A stretch of 64,000 bases of DNA from Bacteroides sp. 519 (GCF_010500955.1 NZ_QVMJ01000001.1:124001-188000); one strand, 5' to 3'; counted from the stretch's first letter, positions 1 through 9,852 are shown. Notes: generated by a model from the sequence alone, not told the origin. Program-made: numbers and translations.

Positions 1-125
1 TGCTGGAGATTTTTACCAAGTACTCGGATAAGGAAGAGAAACGTGAAGTAGTTTGTGTACAATTATCAAAAGAACAGAAAGCTACACAAAATGGATTATT
101 GAAAGTTGCGGAATTTGAATTTTAG
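1..125 (+). CDS. C-terminal end of an unidentified protein (partial)
   Basis: An open frame runs in from the left edge and stops at TAG 123-125; the last codons read LLKVAEFEF. About 40 residues are visible, too few to assign a family. It points the same way as trkH, whose ATG follows 57 bases later. No function is proposed. Confidence 0.5.
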   Translation, partial: LEIFTKYSDKEEKREVVCVQLSKEQKATQNGLLKVAEFEF

Positions 126-182
126 TGAACTGATTTTACTTTCTTTTGTTTCATTATTATATTCTTTAGAACACAGTTGGTA

Positions 183-2012
183 ATGAAACACTTTCGCAGA
201 TATCAAATAGACCGTAATAAAAAACTAGAGCCTTTTATACGAAGAATACTCGACATAACGTCGACTGTAATTAATCTGGCATCACTGCTTTTTATTATAG
301 TTGTTATATACGAATATGGTTTTCGTACAACCGAAACACAAAATCAGGCTATTCAGACCTTCTATTATGTGGTCTGGATAGTCTTTTTTATAGATATAAC
401 CTTTCATGTTTTTCTGCAATATGCCCGTTTCCCCAACCAGAATTACCGTAAACTGGCATGGGTGTTGAGCGTATTGGTTTATCTGGCATCGCTGCCTGCT
501 ATTTTTCCCGAAGTAGGCAATAACGAGTATTATGCACCGATATGGAAAATACTTTCCAGCAATATATATAACCATACGGTATTATTAATATTCTCTTTCC
601 TGAATCTTTCGCATGCAGTTATTAAATTGCTGGGTAAAAAAACAAACCCTTCATTGATACTTGCCGGCAGTTTTCTCATATTTATTATTATTGGAGCAGG
701 ATTGTTAATGATGCCACGATGTACCATAAATGGCATAGCCTGGGTCGATTCATTGTTTGTAGCCACAAGTGCAGTTTGTATAACAGGCTTGTCGTCGGTT
801 GATTTTGTGTCAACCTTCACCCCACAGGGGATGTTCATTGTAATTATACTTGTGCAAATTGGTGGGTTGGGAGTAATGACCCTAACAAGTTTTTTTGCCC
901 TGTTTTTTATGGGTAATACGTCATTGTATAATCAGTTGGTGGTGCGCGATATGGTGAACTCAAATAGCATAGATTCGCTATTCTCAACTTTACTCTATAT
1001 ATTGGCCTTTACATTAGCCATAGAGATAGGAGGCATGCTGATAATCTGGGCAACCATACATGGCACTATGGATATGTCTTTGAAAGGAGAATTGCTTTTT
1101 TCGGCTTTTCATGCTATATCAGGATTCTGCAATGCCGGATTTACAACACTTCCCGGCAATTTAGGCGATCCTTTAGTTGTGCAAAACAATTCATTGTTGA
1201 TAACTATGGCATTCCTGGTTATTTTGGGTGGCGTGGGTTTTCCTATTTTGGTAAATCTAAAGAATGTAATTGTATATTATGCCAAACGTTTTTGGAGTTT
1301 GTTTGTTTCAAGAGAGGAAGACCCCGTTCTTTTACTACATCCTTATAACCTGAATACCCGGATAGCCCTAACCACCACCACAATATTATTTGTAGCAACT
1401 ACCATCTTCTTTGTTGTTTTTGAATGGAACAATGCTTTTGCCGGCTTATCGGTTGGCGATAAATGGACACAAGCTTTCTTCAATGCTGTTTGTCCGCGTT
1501 CAGGTGGATTTACTACTGTAAATCTTTCAACCTTTGGAGTGCAAACCATCCTTCTTTATATATTGATGATGTGGATTGGAGGAAGCTCGCAATCAACAGC
1601 AGGAGGTATTAAAGTGAATGCTTTTGCAGTAATAACCCTTAATCTATTTGCAATTCTCCGCAATTCGGATAGAGTTGAGGCTTTTGGGCGCGAGATACCC
1701 ATAAACTCAGTGCGACGTGCAAATGCTACTATGGTTATGTCGTTGGGTATTATATTTATATCTGTTCTTTTATTAAGTATCATGGAACCCGAGTTATCCT
1801 TGCTGTCGCTCACCTTTGAGTGTATATCGGCACTGAGCACTACTGGAGCCAGTTTAAACACCAGTCCGTTATTAAGTGATTATAGTAAGATTCTCATAAC
1901 AATATTAATGTTTATTGGCCGTATTGGTATTATAACTTTAATATTAGGACTTATAAAACAGAAACCGGATATTAAATACAGGTATCCGCAGGAACAAATA
2001 ATTATTAATTAA
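183..2012 (+). CDS. trkH: TrkH/KtrB-type potassium transporter subunit
   Basis: This is the membrane pore subunit of a Trk/Ktr potassium uptake system. The protein is very hydrophobic and has the four selectivity-loop regions expected of the family: TSAVCITGLSS near residue 195, ISGFCNAGFTT near 315, NAVCPRSGGFTT near 435 and SALSTTGAS near 552. A further N-terminal block of about 150 residues contains extra predicted membrane helices before the first pore repeat, common in the longer Bacteroidota versions. A TTG lies six bases upstream, but the ATG at 183 (MKHFRRYQ) is the more credible start. The gene is followed after 9 bases by its cytoplasmic regulator, so the two form an operon. Confidence 0.93.
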   Translation: MKHFRRYQIDRNKKLEPFIRRILDITSTVINLASLLFIIVVIYEYGFRTTETQNQAIQTFYYVVWIVFFIDITFHVFLQYARFPNQNYRKLAWVLSVLVYLASLPAIFPEVGNNEYYAPIWKILSSNIYNHTVLLIFSFLNLSHAVIKLLGKKTNPSLILAGSFLIFIIIGAGLLMMPRCTINGIAWVDSLFVATSAVCITGLSSVDFVSTFTPQGMFIVIILVQIGGLGVMTLTSFFALFFMGNTSLYNQLVVRDMVNSNSIDSLFSTLLYILAFTLAIEIGGMLIIWATIHGTMDMSLKGELLFSAFHAISGFCNAGFTTLPGNLGDPLVVQNNSLLITMAFLVILGGVGFPILVNLKNVIVYYAKRFWSLFVSREEDPVLLLHPYNLNTRIALTTTTILFVATTIFFVVFEWNNAFAGLSVGDKWTQAFFNAVCPRSGGFTTVNLSTFGVQTILLYILMMWIGGSSQSTAGGIKVNAFAVITLNLFAILRNSDRVEAFGREIPINSVRRANATMVMSLGIIFISVLLLSIMEPELSLLSLTFECISALSTTGASLNTSPLLSDYSKILITILMFIGRIGIITLILGLIKQKPDIKYRYPQEQIIIN

Positions 2013-2021
2013 AAATTGAAA

Positions 2022-2723
2022 ATGAAGTATATTGTAATAGGACTCGGAAACTACGGGCATGTATTGGCTGAAGAACTGGCCAATCTGGGACACGAAGTAA
2101 TTGGTGCAGATATCAATACCGAAAGAGTGGAAGCAATAAAAGATAAAATAGCAACGGCATTTACCATGGATGCCAGAGACGAGTCGGCATTATCTGTTCT
2201 ACCCCTAAAAACAGTAGATGTAGTAATGGTTACCGTTGGCGATGATCTGGGAGCATCGATACGTGTAATAGCTTTGCTTAAGCAAATGAAAGTAGAGCAT
2301 ATTTATGCACGTGCCATCGACGATGTTCACAAAGCGATACTAGAGGTTTTTAATATAGATAAAATTCTAACTCCAGAGGAAGACGCCGCCCGCGGATTGG
2401 TACAGTTAATGAACTACGGAACAGAAATAGAGTCATTTCCCATTGACCGTGAATATTATGTAATGAAATTTGTTGCACCTGCTACAATGGTAAACAAATA
2501 TATAAATGATCTTCGTTTAGAGGATGCCTACAACCTGAAATTAATAGCCTTAACCCGAAAAGAAACAAGAATAACAGTTATGGGTAAAAATATAGAGAAC
2601 AGAGTTGTACCCAATCTGCAAGAAAATGAACGCATACAAGAACCTCTGAATCAATGGAAATTTGTTCCGGAAGATTGGGCCAAGAAAGCAGGGGAGAGAG
2701 ATTATAAATTACTCTTTGAGTAG
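2022..2723 (+). CDS. trkA: TrkA/KtrA-type potassium uptake regulator
   Basis: This is a cytoplasmic gating ring subunit that binds NAD(H) or ATP and controls the neighbouring TrkH pore. The N-terminus has a Rossmann dinucleotide fold, VIGLGNYGHVLAEELANLGH (GxGxxG), with an acidic residue at the end of the second strand (GADIN). The last 80 residues match an RCK_C (TrkA-C) domain. At 233 residues it is a single-repeat protein, like KtrA, rather than the tandem TrkA of enterics. The ATG at 2022 is preferred to a TTG six bases before it. A long inverted repeat begins directly after the stop. Confidence 0.93.
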   Translation: MKYIVIGLGNYGHVLAEELANLGHEVIGADINTERVEAIKDKIATAFTMDARDESALSVLPLKTVDVVMVTVGDDLGASIRVIALLKQMKVEHIYARAIDDVHKAILEVFNIDKILTPEEDAARGLVQLMNYGTEIESFPIDREYYVMKFVAPATMVNKYINDLRLEDAYNLKLIALTRKETRITVMGKNIENRVVPNLQENERIQEPLNQWKFVPEDWAKKAGERDYKLLFE

Positions 2724-2833
2724 TTAGTAGCTAGTAGTTAGTAGCTAGTAGTTAGTAGTAAGTAGTAAGAATCCATGCGGCATCGTTTCTACTATCTACT
2801 AACTACTATCTACTAACTACTATCTGCTAACTA
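2724..2833. repeat. Long intergenic hairpin between convergent genes (core ATGCGGCAT)
   Basis: The left arm is made of repeated TAGTTAGTAG/TAGTAAG units and the right arm of TACTAACTACTATC units, which are their complements. They flank a GC-rich centre, CCATGCGGCATCG. It sits between the 3' ends of trkA and the MaoC gene and could terminate both. The same centre recurs at other junctions with unrelated stems. Confidence 0.8.
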
Positions 2834-3285
2834 AAGTTATACAAGAATATAATATTTCCTTCAAAAGCGTTTTTCTTGCTATCTTTTATTTCCATGGTGG
2901 CTTTCATTTCGGCTTTAGCAACGCCACGCAGATTGACAATTGATAAAAGTTTAACCCTCAACCGGATTTCACTACCTACTACTACTGCCTGATTGAATTT
3001 AAATTTATCAATCCCATAATTGATAAGCGATTTCACATTGCGAACTTCTGCAATTTGAGCCCATAAATGTGGGAGCACAGAAAGGGTAAGGTAACCATGT
3101 GCTATTGTGTTTTTATACGGACTTTCTGTTTTAGCTTTTTCCACATCAACATGTATCCATTGATGATCCAGTGTAGCATCGGCAAACTGATTGATTTGCT
3201 CTTGTGTGATTGTAAGATACTCTGATACTCCTAACTCTTTTCCAACGTACTGCTCAAATTCATTGAAGCTGTTAATAATTACCAT
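2827..3285 (-). CDS. MaoC-family (R)-specific hydratase-like protein
   Basis: A 152-residue hotdog-fold protein related to MaoC/PhaJ enoyl-CoA hydratases. The diagnostic hydratase signature is visible: FADATLDHQWIHVDVEKA, giving the catalytic Asp and His, followed by IAHGYLTLS. Enzymes of this family hydrate short trans-2-enoyl-CoA substrates in the cytoplasm; the physiological substrate here is not evident. It is a single gene converging on trkA. A near-consensus -7 box (TAATTTCG, complement of 3320-3327) lies upstream. Confidence 0.85.
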   Translation of the reverse strand: MVIINSFNEFEQYVGKELGVSEYLTITQEQINQFADATLDHQWIHVDVEKAKTESPYKNTIAHGYLTLSVLPHLWAQIAEVRNVKSLINYGIDKFKFNQAVVVGSEIRLRVKLLSIVNLRGVAKAEMKATMEIKDSKKNAFEGNIIFLYNFS

Positions 3286-3380
3286 CTGAAATGTAGATTT
3301 TTAGTTAAATATAATGGTGCGAAATTACACATTTTAAATTATTATGTGCAAAAAAAGAGTAGGAAATCTTCTAAATAAAT

Positions 3381-3413
3381 GAAAAGAAAAAGGGCAAGTA
3401 GTAAAACCTGCCC
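3381..3413 (-). terminator. Rho-independent terminator of gdhA
   Basis: On the minus strand a GGGCA...TGCCC stem (3392-3413) is followed by a T-rich tract, the complement of 3381-3391. It lies 34 bases past the gdhA stop codon. Confidence 0.75.
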
Positions 3414-3446
3414 TCATTATTTATTAGCTATGGATTATTTTGCTGA

Positions 3447-4781
3447 TTATACAATCCCCTGAGCCATCATTGCTTTTGCAACCTTCATGAATCCGGCAAC
3501 GTTAGCACCTTTTACGTAGTTAACATAACCATCTTCTTCAGTACCATACTGAACACAAGCAGCATGAATATTTTGCATGATTGATTTCAATTTTGCATCA
3601 ACCTCTTCACGACTCCAGCCTAAACGGTATGAGTTCTGAGTCATTTCTAAACCTGATACAGCAACACCACCGGCATTAGCAGCTTTACCCGGAGCATAAA
3701 GAATTTTAGCATCCTGGAATACCTTGATAGCTTCGGGAGTTGAAGGCATGTTAGCACCTTCGGCAACAGCCATACATCCGTTAGCAACAAGTGCTTTAGC
3801 GTGATCGCCGTTCAGCTCATTCTGAGTAGCACAAGGAAGAGCAACATCGCATTTTTCTCCCCATGGCTTTTCGCCCTGAACATACTTGCAACCGTATTGT
3901 TCTGCATATTCGCGAATACGACCACGATATAGGTTTTTAAGTTCCATTACATAATTAAGCTTTTCGCGGTCGATACCTTCCGGATCGTAAATATATCCAT
4001 CAGAGTCTGATAATGTAACCACTTTACCACCCAGTTCAATAACTTTTTCGGCAGCATATTGAGCAACGTTACCCGAACCCGAGATAGCAACAGATTTACC
4101 TTTAAGGTCCATGCCTTTGTTTTTCAGCATTTCCATAAGGAAATAAAGTGTACCGTAGCCGGTTGCTTCCGGACGAATCAATGAACCACCAAATTCAAGA
4201 CCCTTACCAGTAAAGGTTCCGGTAAATTCGTGAGTCAGCTTTTTGTACATACCATACATAAAACCTACTTCACGGCCACCAACACCAATATCTCCGGCAG
4301 GTACATCGGTATTTGGGCCAATATGACGCCAAAGTTCAAGCATAAATGCCTGAGTAAAACGCATTACTTCGGCGTTGCTCTTACCACGTGGGTGGAAATC
4401 CGAACCTCCTTTACCACCACCCATAGGCAGTGTAGTCAGTGAATTTTTAAATGTTTGTTCAAAAGCAAGGAATTTTAAAATACCCAGATTAACAGAACTG
4501 TGGAAACGGATACCACCTTTATAAGGACCAATAGCATTGTTATGTTGTACACGGTAACCCATATTAGTTTGAACATTCCCTTTGTCGTCAACCCAGGTTA
4601 TACGGAATTGATAAACTCTTTCGGGTATGCAAAGACGTTCGATGAGGTTTACTTTGTCGAATTCAGGATGTTTATTGTATTCTTCTTCAATGGTAGATAA
4701 TACTTCTTCTACTGCTTGATGATACTCTGGCTCGTTTGGGAACCTTCTTTTCAAATCGTCTAAAACTTTAGCTGCATTCAT
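3447..4781 (-). CDS. gdhA: NADP-type glutamate dehydrogenase
   Basis: This enzyme catalyses reductive amination of 2-oxoglutarate with ammonia to glutamate. Its 444 residues match the hexameric small-subunit family. Visible landmarks are the substrate-binding segment PMGGGKGGSDFHPRGKS with its catalytic Lys region, PAGDIGVGGREVGFMYG, and the Rossmann motif VAISGSGNVAQYAAEK. The assignment to NADP rather than NAD rests on overall resemblance to the biosynthetic GdhA family and is an inference. It is monocistronic, with its own promoter at 4841-4871 and a terminator at 3381-3413. Confidence 0.96.
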   Translation of the reverse strand: MNAAKVLDDLKRRFPNEPEYHQAVEEVLSTIEEEYNKHPEFDKVNLIERLCIPERVYQFRITWVDDKGNVQTNMGYRVQHNNAIGPYKGGIRFHSSVNLGILKFLAFEQTFKNSLTTLPMGGGKGGSDFHPRGKSNAEVMRFTQAFMLELWRHIGPNTDVPAGDIGVGGREVGFMYGMYKKLTHEFTGTFTGKGLEFGGSLIRPEATGYGTLYFLMEMLKNKGMDLKGKSVAISGSGNVAQYAAEKVIELGGKVVTLSDSDGYIYDPEGIDREKLNYVMELKNLYRGRIREYAEQYGCKYVQGEKPWGEKCDVALPCATQNELNGDHAKALVANGCMAVAEGANMPSTPEAIKVFQDAKILYAPGKAANAGGVAVSGLEMTQNSYRLGWSREEVDAKLKSIMQNIHAACVQYGTEEDGYVNYVKGANVAGFMKVAKAMMAQGIV

Positions 4782-4840
4782 AACACTGATAAGCTTTTAT
4801 TGGTTTATTTAATAAGTTTGAATCTTTACGATTGCGGTTG

Positions 4841-4871
4841 CAAAAGTAATGATAAGTTTTAGATTAACAAA
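4841..4871 (-). promoter_or_regulatory. Bacteroidota vegetative promoter of gdhA
   Basis: Read on the minus strand, TTTG (4868-4871) is separated by exactly 19 bases from TACTTTTG (4841-4848). This matches the known Bacteroides -33/-7 pattern TTTG-N19-21-TAnnTTTG. Transcription would start about 50 bases before the gdhA ATG. Confidence 0.8.
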
Positions 4872-5020
4872 CAAAAAGAAAGAAAAAAGCAATAAATATA
4901 TCTTTTTGTGATTTATTTCATTGAAAAATAATAAAAAAGACATGGTTTGTGCTTTGTTCCTTTATTTATTAACAGATAATTTATAATAGAAAGCTGGGGT
5001 TTTCTACGTACAGGGTTAAA

Positions 5021-5215
5021 GATTTCATGGTAGAACACCAATGGTTTCACGGTAGGAAGCCAACTGTTTCACGGTAGGAAACCAGCGGTTTCACGGTAGG
5101 AAACCAACTGTTTTCTACATAGGAAACTACTTGTTTTCTACATAGGAAACAGTTGGTTTTCTATATAGGAAACGAGTAGTTTCAACGAATGAAACGAAAA
5201 TGAAACTACTGGTTT
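5021..5215. repeat. Tandem array with 22-23 bp period upstream of gdhA
   Basis: Seven units resembling GTTTCACGGTAGGAAACCA follow one another. The TAGGA or TAGAA word falls at 5031, 5053, 5075, 5097, 5120, 5143 and 5166, giving steps of 22, 22, 22, 23, 23 and 23. In the last units the CACGG part changes to CTACAT. The array occupies much of the 620-base gap between gdhA and the ABC operon. The remainder, to 5400, shows a twice-repeated TTTTTTGGGCAT-like word (near 5282 and 5352) but no gene that I can support. Confidence 0.8.
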
Positions 5216-5403
5216 TTTTAGCTCAAGTTATAATGAAACTGTTTTTGCCCTATGATACTTCAAATGGTACTTATGTTTTACTTTTTGGGCATCTGTCATA
5301 ATGTATCAAGCTGAAACACAGGTAAATAAGTGCGTTATGATACTTATGATGGTTTTTTGGGCATAAACTTCCTGTAGCTGAATTCAGTTTATACATTAAA
5401 AGT

Positions 5404-6081
5404 TCAATAGTTGTTCACTTCAGTAAGAATACTTCCGTCAATCATTCGTATAAGTCGGTTTGCCATGCGGGCATTTTCTTCCGAGTGTGTTACCATAATA
5501 ATGGTACTGCCCTCTTTGTTTAGTTCGATCAATAGATTCATAACTTCGCTACCATTCACCGAGTCAAGATTACCAGTAGGTTCATCGGCTAAAATTATTT
5601 TAGGATTGGTTACAATGGCTCTTGCAATGGCAACACGTTGTTGTTGTCCACCCGATAATTGTTGAGGGAAATGTTCTGTACGATGAGCAATCTGCATCCG
5701 TTCTAAAACCGCATTTACCCGTGTAGCTCTTTCTTTCGATGGTACTCCTGCATAAAGTAATGGTAGTTCTACATTTTCGAATACTGTAAGTTCATCAATT
5801 AAATTAAAACTTTGGAACACAAATCCAATGTTAGTGCTGCGTAAATCTGTTCGGCTGTTTTCTGAATAATGAGATACTTCTTTATCTTCGAACCATAATT
5901 CGCCGGAAGTAGGATTATCTAATAAACCAATAATATTAAGCAAAGTAGATTTCCCGCATCCCGAAGGTCCCATTATGGCAACAAATTCGCCTTGATTAAT
6001 TTGCAGATTCACTTTATTTAAGGCAGTAGTCTGCACTGTGCTGGTGCGGAATACTTTAGTTAAATTGTTTGTTCGTATCAT
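5404..6081 (-). CDS. ABC transporter ATP-binding protein, MacB/LolD type
   Basis: This is the cytoplasmic ATPase of a MacB-like mechanotransmission exporter. Walker A is GPSGCGKST, the signature is LSGGQQQR, and Walker B with its D-loop is IILADEPTGNLDS. The reading frame stays open upstream to 6276 but overlaps the permease gene there. The ATG at 6081 (MIRTNNLTKVF) gives a 225-residue protein of normal length and is 11 bases after the permease stop, so I chose it. It is the third gene of the operon lipoprotein-permease-ATPase. Confidence 0.93.
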   Translation of the reverse strand: MIRTNNLTKVFRTSTVQTTALNKVNLQINQGEFVAIMGPSGCGKSTLLNIIGLLDNPTSGELWFEDKEVSHYSENSRTDLRSTNIGFVFQSFNLIDELTVFENVELPLLYAGVPSKERATRVNAVLERMQIAHRTEHFPQQLSGGQQQRVAIARAIVTNPKIILADEPTGNLDSVNGSEVMNLLIELNKEGSTIIMVTHSEENARMANRLIRMIDGSILTEVNNY

Positions 6082-6092
6082 AAGTTTGTTTT

Positions 6093-8474
6093 TTATTCGT
6101 AACGTAATGATGTAACTGGGTTTTGAGATGCTGTGTGGTATGTTTGACCTATAACTGTGATCATTGTTATAATGAAGATAATTATTCCTGCCAAAGGGAA
6201 TATCCACCAGCTCAGGCTGGTGCGATAGGCAAAGCTGTTTAACCAGTTGTACATAATGATATATGCAACCGGACAAGCAATGGCAAATGAAATAATAATC
6301 CAGCGTAAATATTCTTTGCAGAACATTTTTACAATGCGGTTGGTACGTGCACCAATAACTTTTCTTACACCTATTTCTTTGGTACGTTGTTGGGTAGAAA
6401 GTGCAACAAGGCCAAATACTCCCATCATGGCAATAATAATAGATAATACAGTGAAAATAAGAAGAACACGACTTTGTTGTTGTTCTTGGGCATAACTTTG
6501 GATTAAACTGTCGGTAAGGTATTTATAATTGAAAACCTTGCAAAATGGAGGAGCCATCTCTCTATACCTTTCTTCTAGAAATTTAATGGTTTCTTGTTGG
6601 TTGTTTGGAGCTATACGAATATGTAACCAAAGTAATGACTCCGGACTGAATCTTATAAGAACAGGCTTAATATTTTCGCGTAATGGTTGAAAATTGAAAT
6701 CTTTCACAATTCCTACAATAACACCTTTGGACCACGAATGATGTGGATTTCTTATTGGCATTCCAATAGGGTCTTCCAGCTTCATTCTTTTCCAGGCAGT
6801 TTCATTAATAAGAGTAGGATAGTTGTATGAACCACTCCAATAGCTTTTTGTGTCGCTGGTAAAAAGTTCTCCCTTTAAGAGTTCAATGCCAAAGGTTTTA
6901 ATAAAATCACCATCTCCCCACATCTGAACCATGGCTAAAGAGTCTACCCCGCCCGAAGGTGTATCCCATTCCATTAAATTATTTTCCCAGGAATACCCTT
7001 TCATGTAATCAACAATGTGCGCTCCCATTGCAACACTTATTACATTTGGGTTCTTTAAAATTTCCTGTTTGTATTCATCTACATTATACCAAAGATTGGT
7101 GTTGACAGAGATAATGTTTTCTTTTTCAAATCCCAGATCCTGATTTTGCATGTATTTTAGCTGTTTAAACATAACTACAGTACATACTATCAAAACAATG
7201 GCAATGAAGAACTGTACACAAACCAATGCTTTGATAAACGATCCTTTCTTTCCGGTTTTCTGTCCTCCTTTAAAAGCAAGTAATGGATTGATTGTGGACA
7301 GGTAAAAGGCCGGGTAGCTACCCGCAAGGCATCCGATAAGCAGGATTCCTCCAAAAACAAATAGTAAAACCTGCCAACTTATACTAAGTGAAATGTCTTT
7401 ATCTACTACCCAATTAAAAAGAGGTAACATTAATTCGGTTAATGCCAGTGCTAATGCTAGCGAAATAAATGCCTGAATAGTACTTTCGGACAGAAACTGC
7501 GTGATTAGTGTTTTTTGTTTAGCTCCGGTTACTTTCCGTACTCCAATCTCTTTATAACGCAAAGATGCTTGTGCAGTTGATAGAGTTGTGAAGTTAAAAG
7601 CTCCCATAAAGATAATCAATATGGCTAAAGCTGCAAACAGATATATTTGCGAACTATTTCCATGATTACCAATTAAAGTATCGGTGAAATTGGTATGTAA
7701 ATGAATATTGGTTAATGGTTGAAAATATAACAAACTTTTTGTGTCAGTATGTTTTGTAAGTATACTACTCATTCCTTTTCTATCGACTCCAGATATAGAT
7801 TGAGTTCCCATTTGGATATACACATGGGTACTTTCCTGGAAGTTCCAACTATATATTCGGGGAAATAAATCCGGGTTTTGTACTATTTCAAATTGTATAT
7901 GGCTTTTTCTAGGTATATCAACAACTCCCACAACTGTACGGAGGTGTTTATCTCCAAAGATTTCATATGACACCTGTTTACCTGTTGCTGGAGTATCTCC
8001 AAAAAGTTTTTGAGCAAATTTTCGTGAAATCACTATATTATTTGGATCTGTTCCTATCAGTTGTGGATTACCTTCAACAATAGGAAAGCTAAATACATCA
8101 AAGAAACAGGAATCAACCCAAACGAATTTGCCCTCTACTATATTGTTGTTATATTTTAAAGATAATTTCGTTTCATATTTTATGAAGGTTGCGTTTTTTA
8201 TGGAAGCAAATTCTTCGCGAAAAGCTTTAGCCAAAGCTGCTGTAGTTACAGGCGTTTCGGTGATTCTTCCTCCCCTGTCTTTTGAAACTTCAACAACTCT
8301 ATAGATGGAATCTCTATTTTTGTGGAAATCTTCAAATGTCAACTCATCAACTATCCACAAGTAAATAAGGAATGCAGCTGTTATTCCCAGAATAAATCCC
8401 ACTATATTAATGCTTGAAAAAAGAATGCTTCTTTTTATCAATCTTATTGCTGCGGTTAAGTAATGTTTAAACAT
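6093..8474 (-). CDS. MacB/FtsX-like ABC transporter permease
   Basis: A 793-residue membrane protein with two FtsX-type units in one chain. Each has a periplasmic MacB_PCD-like domain followed by a helix bundle. The recurring coupling motif RTKEIGVRKVIGAR (second half) and RYKEIGVRKVTGAK (first half) is typical of the MacB/FtsX family. An N-terminal helix (SSINIVGFILGITAAFLIYLWI) opens the protein. Proteins of this type move lipoproteins, peptides or toxic compounds across the envelope; the substrate is unknown. The gene begins 15 bases after the lipoprotein gene and is followed by its ATPase. Confidence 0.92.
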   Translation of the reverse strand: MFKHYLTAAIRLIKRSILFSSINIVGFILGITAAFLIYLWIVDELTFEDFHKNRDSIYRVVEVSKDRGGRITETPVTTAALAKAFREEFASIKNATFIKYETKLSLKYNNNIVEGKFVWVDSCFFDVFSFPIVEGNPQLIGTDPNNIVISRKFAQKLFGDTPATGKQVSYEIFGDKHLRTVVGVVDIPRKSHIQFEIVQNPDLFPRIYSWNFQESTHVYIQMGTQSISGVDRKGMSSILTKHTDTKSLLYFQPLTNIHLHTNFTDTLIGNHGNSSQIYLFAALAILIIFMGAFNFTTLSTAQASLRYKEIGVRKVTGAKQKTLITQFLSESTIQAFISLALALALTELMLPLFNWVVDKDISLSISWQVLLFVFGGILLIGCLAGSYPAFYLSTINPLLAFKGGQKTGKKGSFIKALVCVQFFIAIVLIVCTVVMFKQLKYMQNQDLGFEKENIISVNTNLWYNVDEYKQEILKNPNVISVAMGAHIVDYMKGYSWENNLMEWDTPSGGVDSLAMVQMWGDGDFIKTFGIELLKGELFTSDTKSYWSGSYNYPTLINETAWKRMKLEDPIGMPIRNPHHSWSKGVIVGIVKDFNFQPLRENIKPVLIRFSPESLLWLHIRIAPNNQQETIKFLEERYREMAPPFCKVFNYKYLTDSLIQSYAQEQQQSRVLLIFTVLSIIIAMMGVFGLVALSTQQRTKEIGVRKVIGARTNRIVKMFCKEYLRWIIISFAIACPVAYIIMYNWLNSFAYRTSLSWWIFPLAGIIIFIITMITVIGQTYHTASQNPVTSLRYE

Positions 8475-8489
8475 AATAGTTTTAATTGA

Positions 8490-9806
8490 TTATTCAATAG
8501 TCATTAATATTATTTCATTATCAGCCACATTGGTAAAAGCAGCAGTGTGGTTGGGTAAATTCTTGATTAATACATTGTACTCTTTACCATTAATTACCCG
8601 GTAGGGCTTATCTCCGATTATCCTTTCCGGCCAAAAATCTGGCCCTCCATCTATATCATTGGTAATATAATATTCTCTTGAATTGTTATTGTAGAGTGAA
8701 TATAATTCCCGAGTGTTTTTATTGTAGATAATATGGTAGTATTTAACTGTTCCTGCTTTGCGGTTATTAGGCGAATCGTAGTTTTGTGTAAACCGGCAAT
8801 AAACATAACCATCTGTTTCAGCCCAGTCTCTTAAAATCATTTTATCCTCCAAGCTATAACTGGGGTTTATTCCATCTGTTGGTGATACTTGTTTGTTGCC
8901 AAAATCAATCTGCCAGGTTTGTTCAAAAGTATATTCGTTTTCTATACGGTATATTATGTTAGTAAAGGATGGGCGGAAATAGGAGTTGTTCCTGTACGTA
9001 TAATTAGTTGTAGATTCGCCCGATCGTATTACTCCTTTTCTTTGTAAGTCGGGTTCTTTTCCCAGACTAAGTTTGCATAAAGTATCTCCTTGGTTATTAA
9101 AGGTATACAATGTTGGATCGTTCCATTTATTTGTAGCAAACCCATTGGGTACTAAAGCTAATTCGTTTTTACCTATACTTTCTATTCTTCCTTTTGAGGC
9201 TGTTTCGGGATTATCAATTAAATCGTTAAGCCGGGCATATACAATAAATCCTTCACTAAATCTTTTAGTAAACATAAAATGAATAATATCAGTTTTTTCA
9301 TTGTAACACATATTAAGTATTGCTTCCTTCATGTCGACCATATGAGAATCTCCTTTTTCTGTGTATTCTATGTCTTCTTTCATGATGATCTTTACCTTAT
9401 TGAATTCTTTATCCAGCAAATATAACTGACCCAGCCGGGGTAATACCAGGTAACCCGATGGTACTTCAATTATTTTTCTAAGAGCAGTAAACGGCTCTTT
9501 AATCCGAAAATATTTAACCTTACTGGTTATATTGCTTAATTTTAACTTGCGGGGAGTATTTAATGCTCCCAACATATCAAGATGAACAAAGTTAGTGGCT
9601 CGTTTAATTATGGGTTCGTATTTAATACCCGGCACAGGTATGTGTGTTTCGGAAATAGTAATGGGTTCTACTTTTACAGGCTCTTCTTTTTTACTTAATC
9701 CATCAATTAGTTCTTTTTTATCCATATTAGGATTTTTATTCTTACAGCAAGCAAAACTAAGAATTGCTGCGAATGAGAAAAAGAGAAGGTGTTTTTTTTT
9801 AAGCAT
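8490..9806 (-). CDS. Lipoprotein, probable beta-propeller-like protein, first gene of the ABC operon
   Basis: A 438-residue exported protein. The N-terminus has a lipoprotein signal (FFSFAAILSFACCKNKN, Cys about residue 20). The remainder is beta-rich with repeated short strands (VPSGYLVLPRLGQLYLLDKEF and similar), resembling the six-bladed propeller lipoproteins of Bacteroidota; that fold assignment is an inference. It leads the operon with the MacB-like permease and ATPase and has a sigma-54-type promoter just upstream, so it is probably produced when the adjacent NtrC-type regulator is active. Confidence 0.75.
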   Translation of the reverse strand: MLKKKHLLFFSFAAILSFACCKNKNPNMDKKELIDGLSKKEEPVKVEPITISETHIPVPGIKYEPIIKRATNFVHLDMLGALNTPRKLKLSNITSKVKYFRIKEPFTALRKIIEVPSGYLVLPRLGQLYLLDKEFNKVKIIMKEDIEYTEKGDSHMVDMKEAILNMCYNEKTDIIHFMFTKRFSEGFIVYARLNDLIDNPETASKGRIESIGKNELALVPNGFATNKWNDPTLYTFNNQGDTLCKLSLGKEPDLQRKGVIRSGESTTNYTYRNNSYFRPSFTNIIYRIENEYTFEQTWQIDFGNKQVSPTDGINPSYSLEDKMILRDWAETDGYVYCRFTQNYDSPNNRKAGTVKYYHIIYNKNTRELYSLYNNNSREYYITNDIDGGPDFWPERIIGDKPYRVINGKEYNVLIKNLPNHTAAFTNVADNEIILMTIE

Positions 9807-9837
9807 AACATTAATGTATTATTCTTTATTTTTCAGT

Positions 9838-9852
9838 TCAATTAATGTGCCA
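9838..9852 (-). promoter_or_regulatory. Sigma-54 (-24/-12) promoter for the lipoprotein-ABC operon
   Basis: The minus strand reads TGGCAC-ATTAA-TTGAA. The GG and GA doublets are 10 bases apart, as required for RpoN promoters (consensus TGGCAC-N5-TTGC); only the final C of TTGC is replaced. The implied start lies about 20 bases before the ATG at 9806. The divergent gene encodes a sigma-54 activator. Confidence 0.75.

Noticed and set aside
5021..5215. CRISPR-like array of short repeats
   Set aside because: The period is only 22-23 bases, there are no unique spacers between units, and no cas genes are nearby. The same holds for 21220-21310 and 45262-45355.
5404..6276. Longer 290-residue version of the ABC ATPase
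   Set aside because: The first 65 codons overlap the end of the permease gene in another frame and match no ABC sequence; ATG 6081 gives the normal protein.
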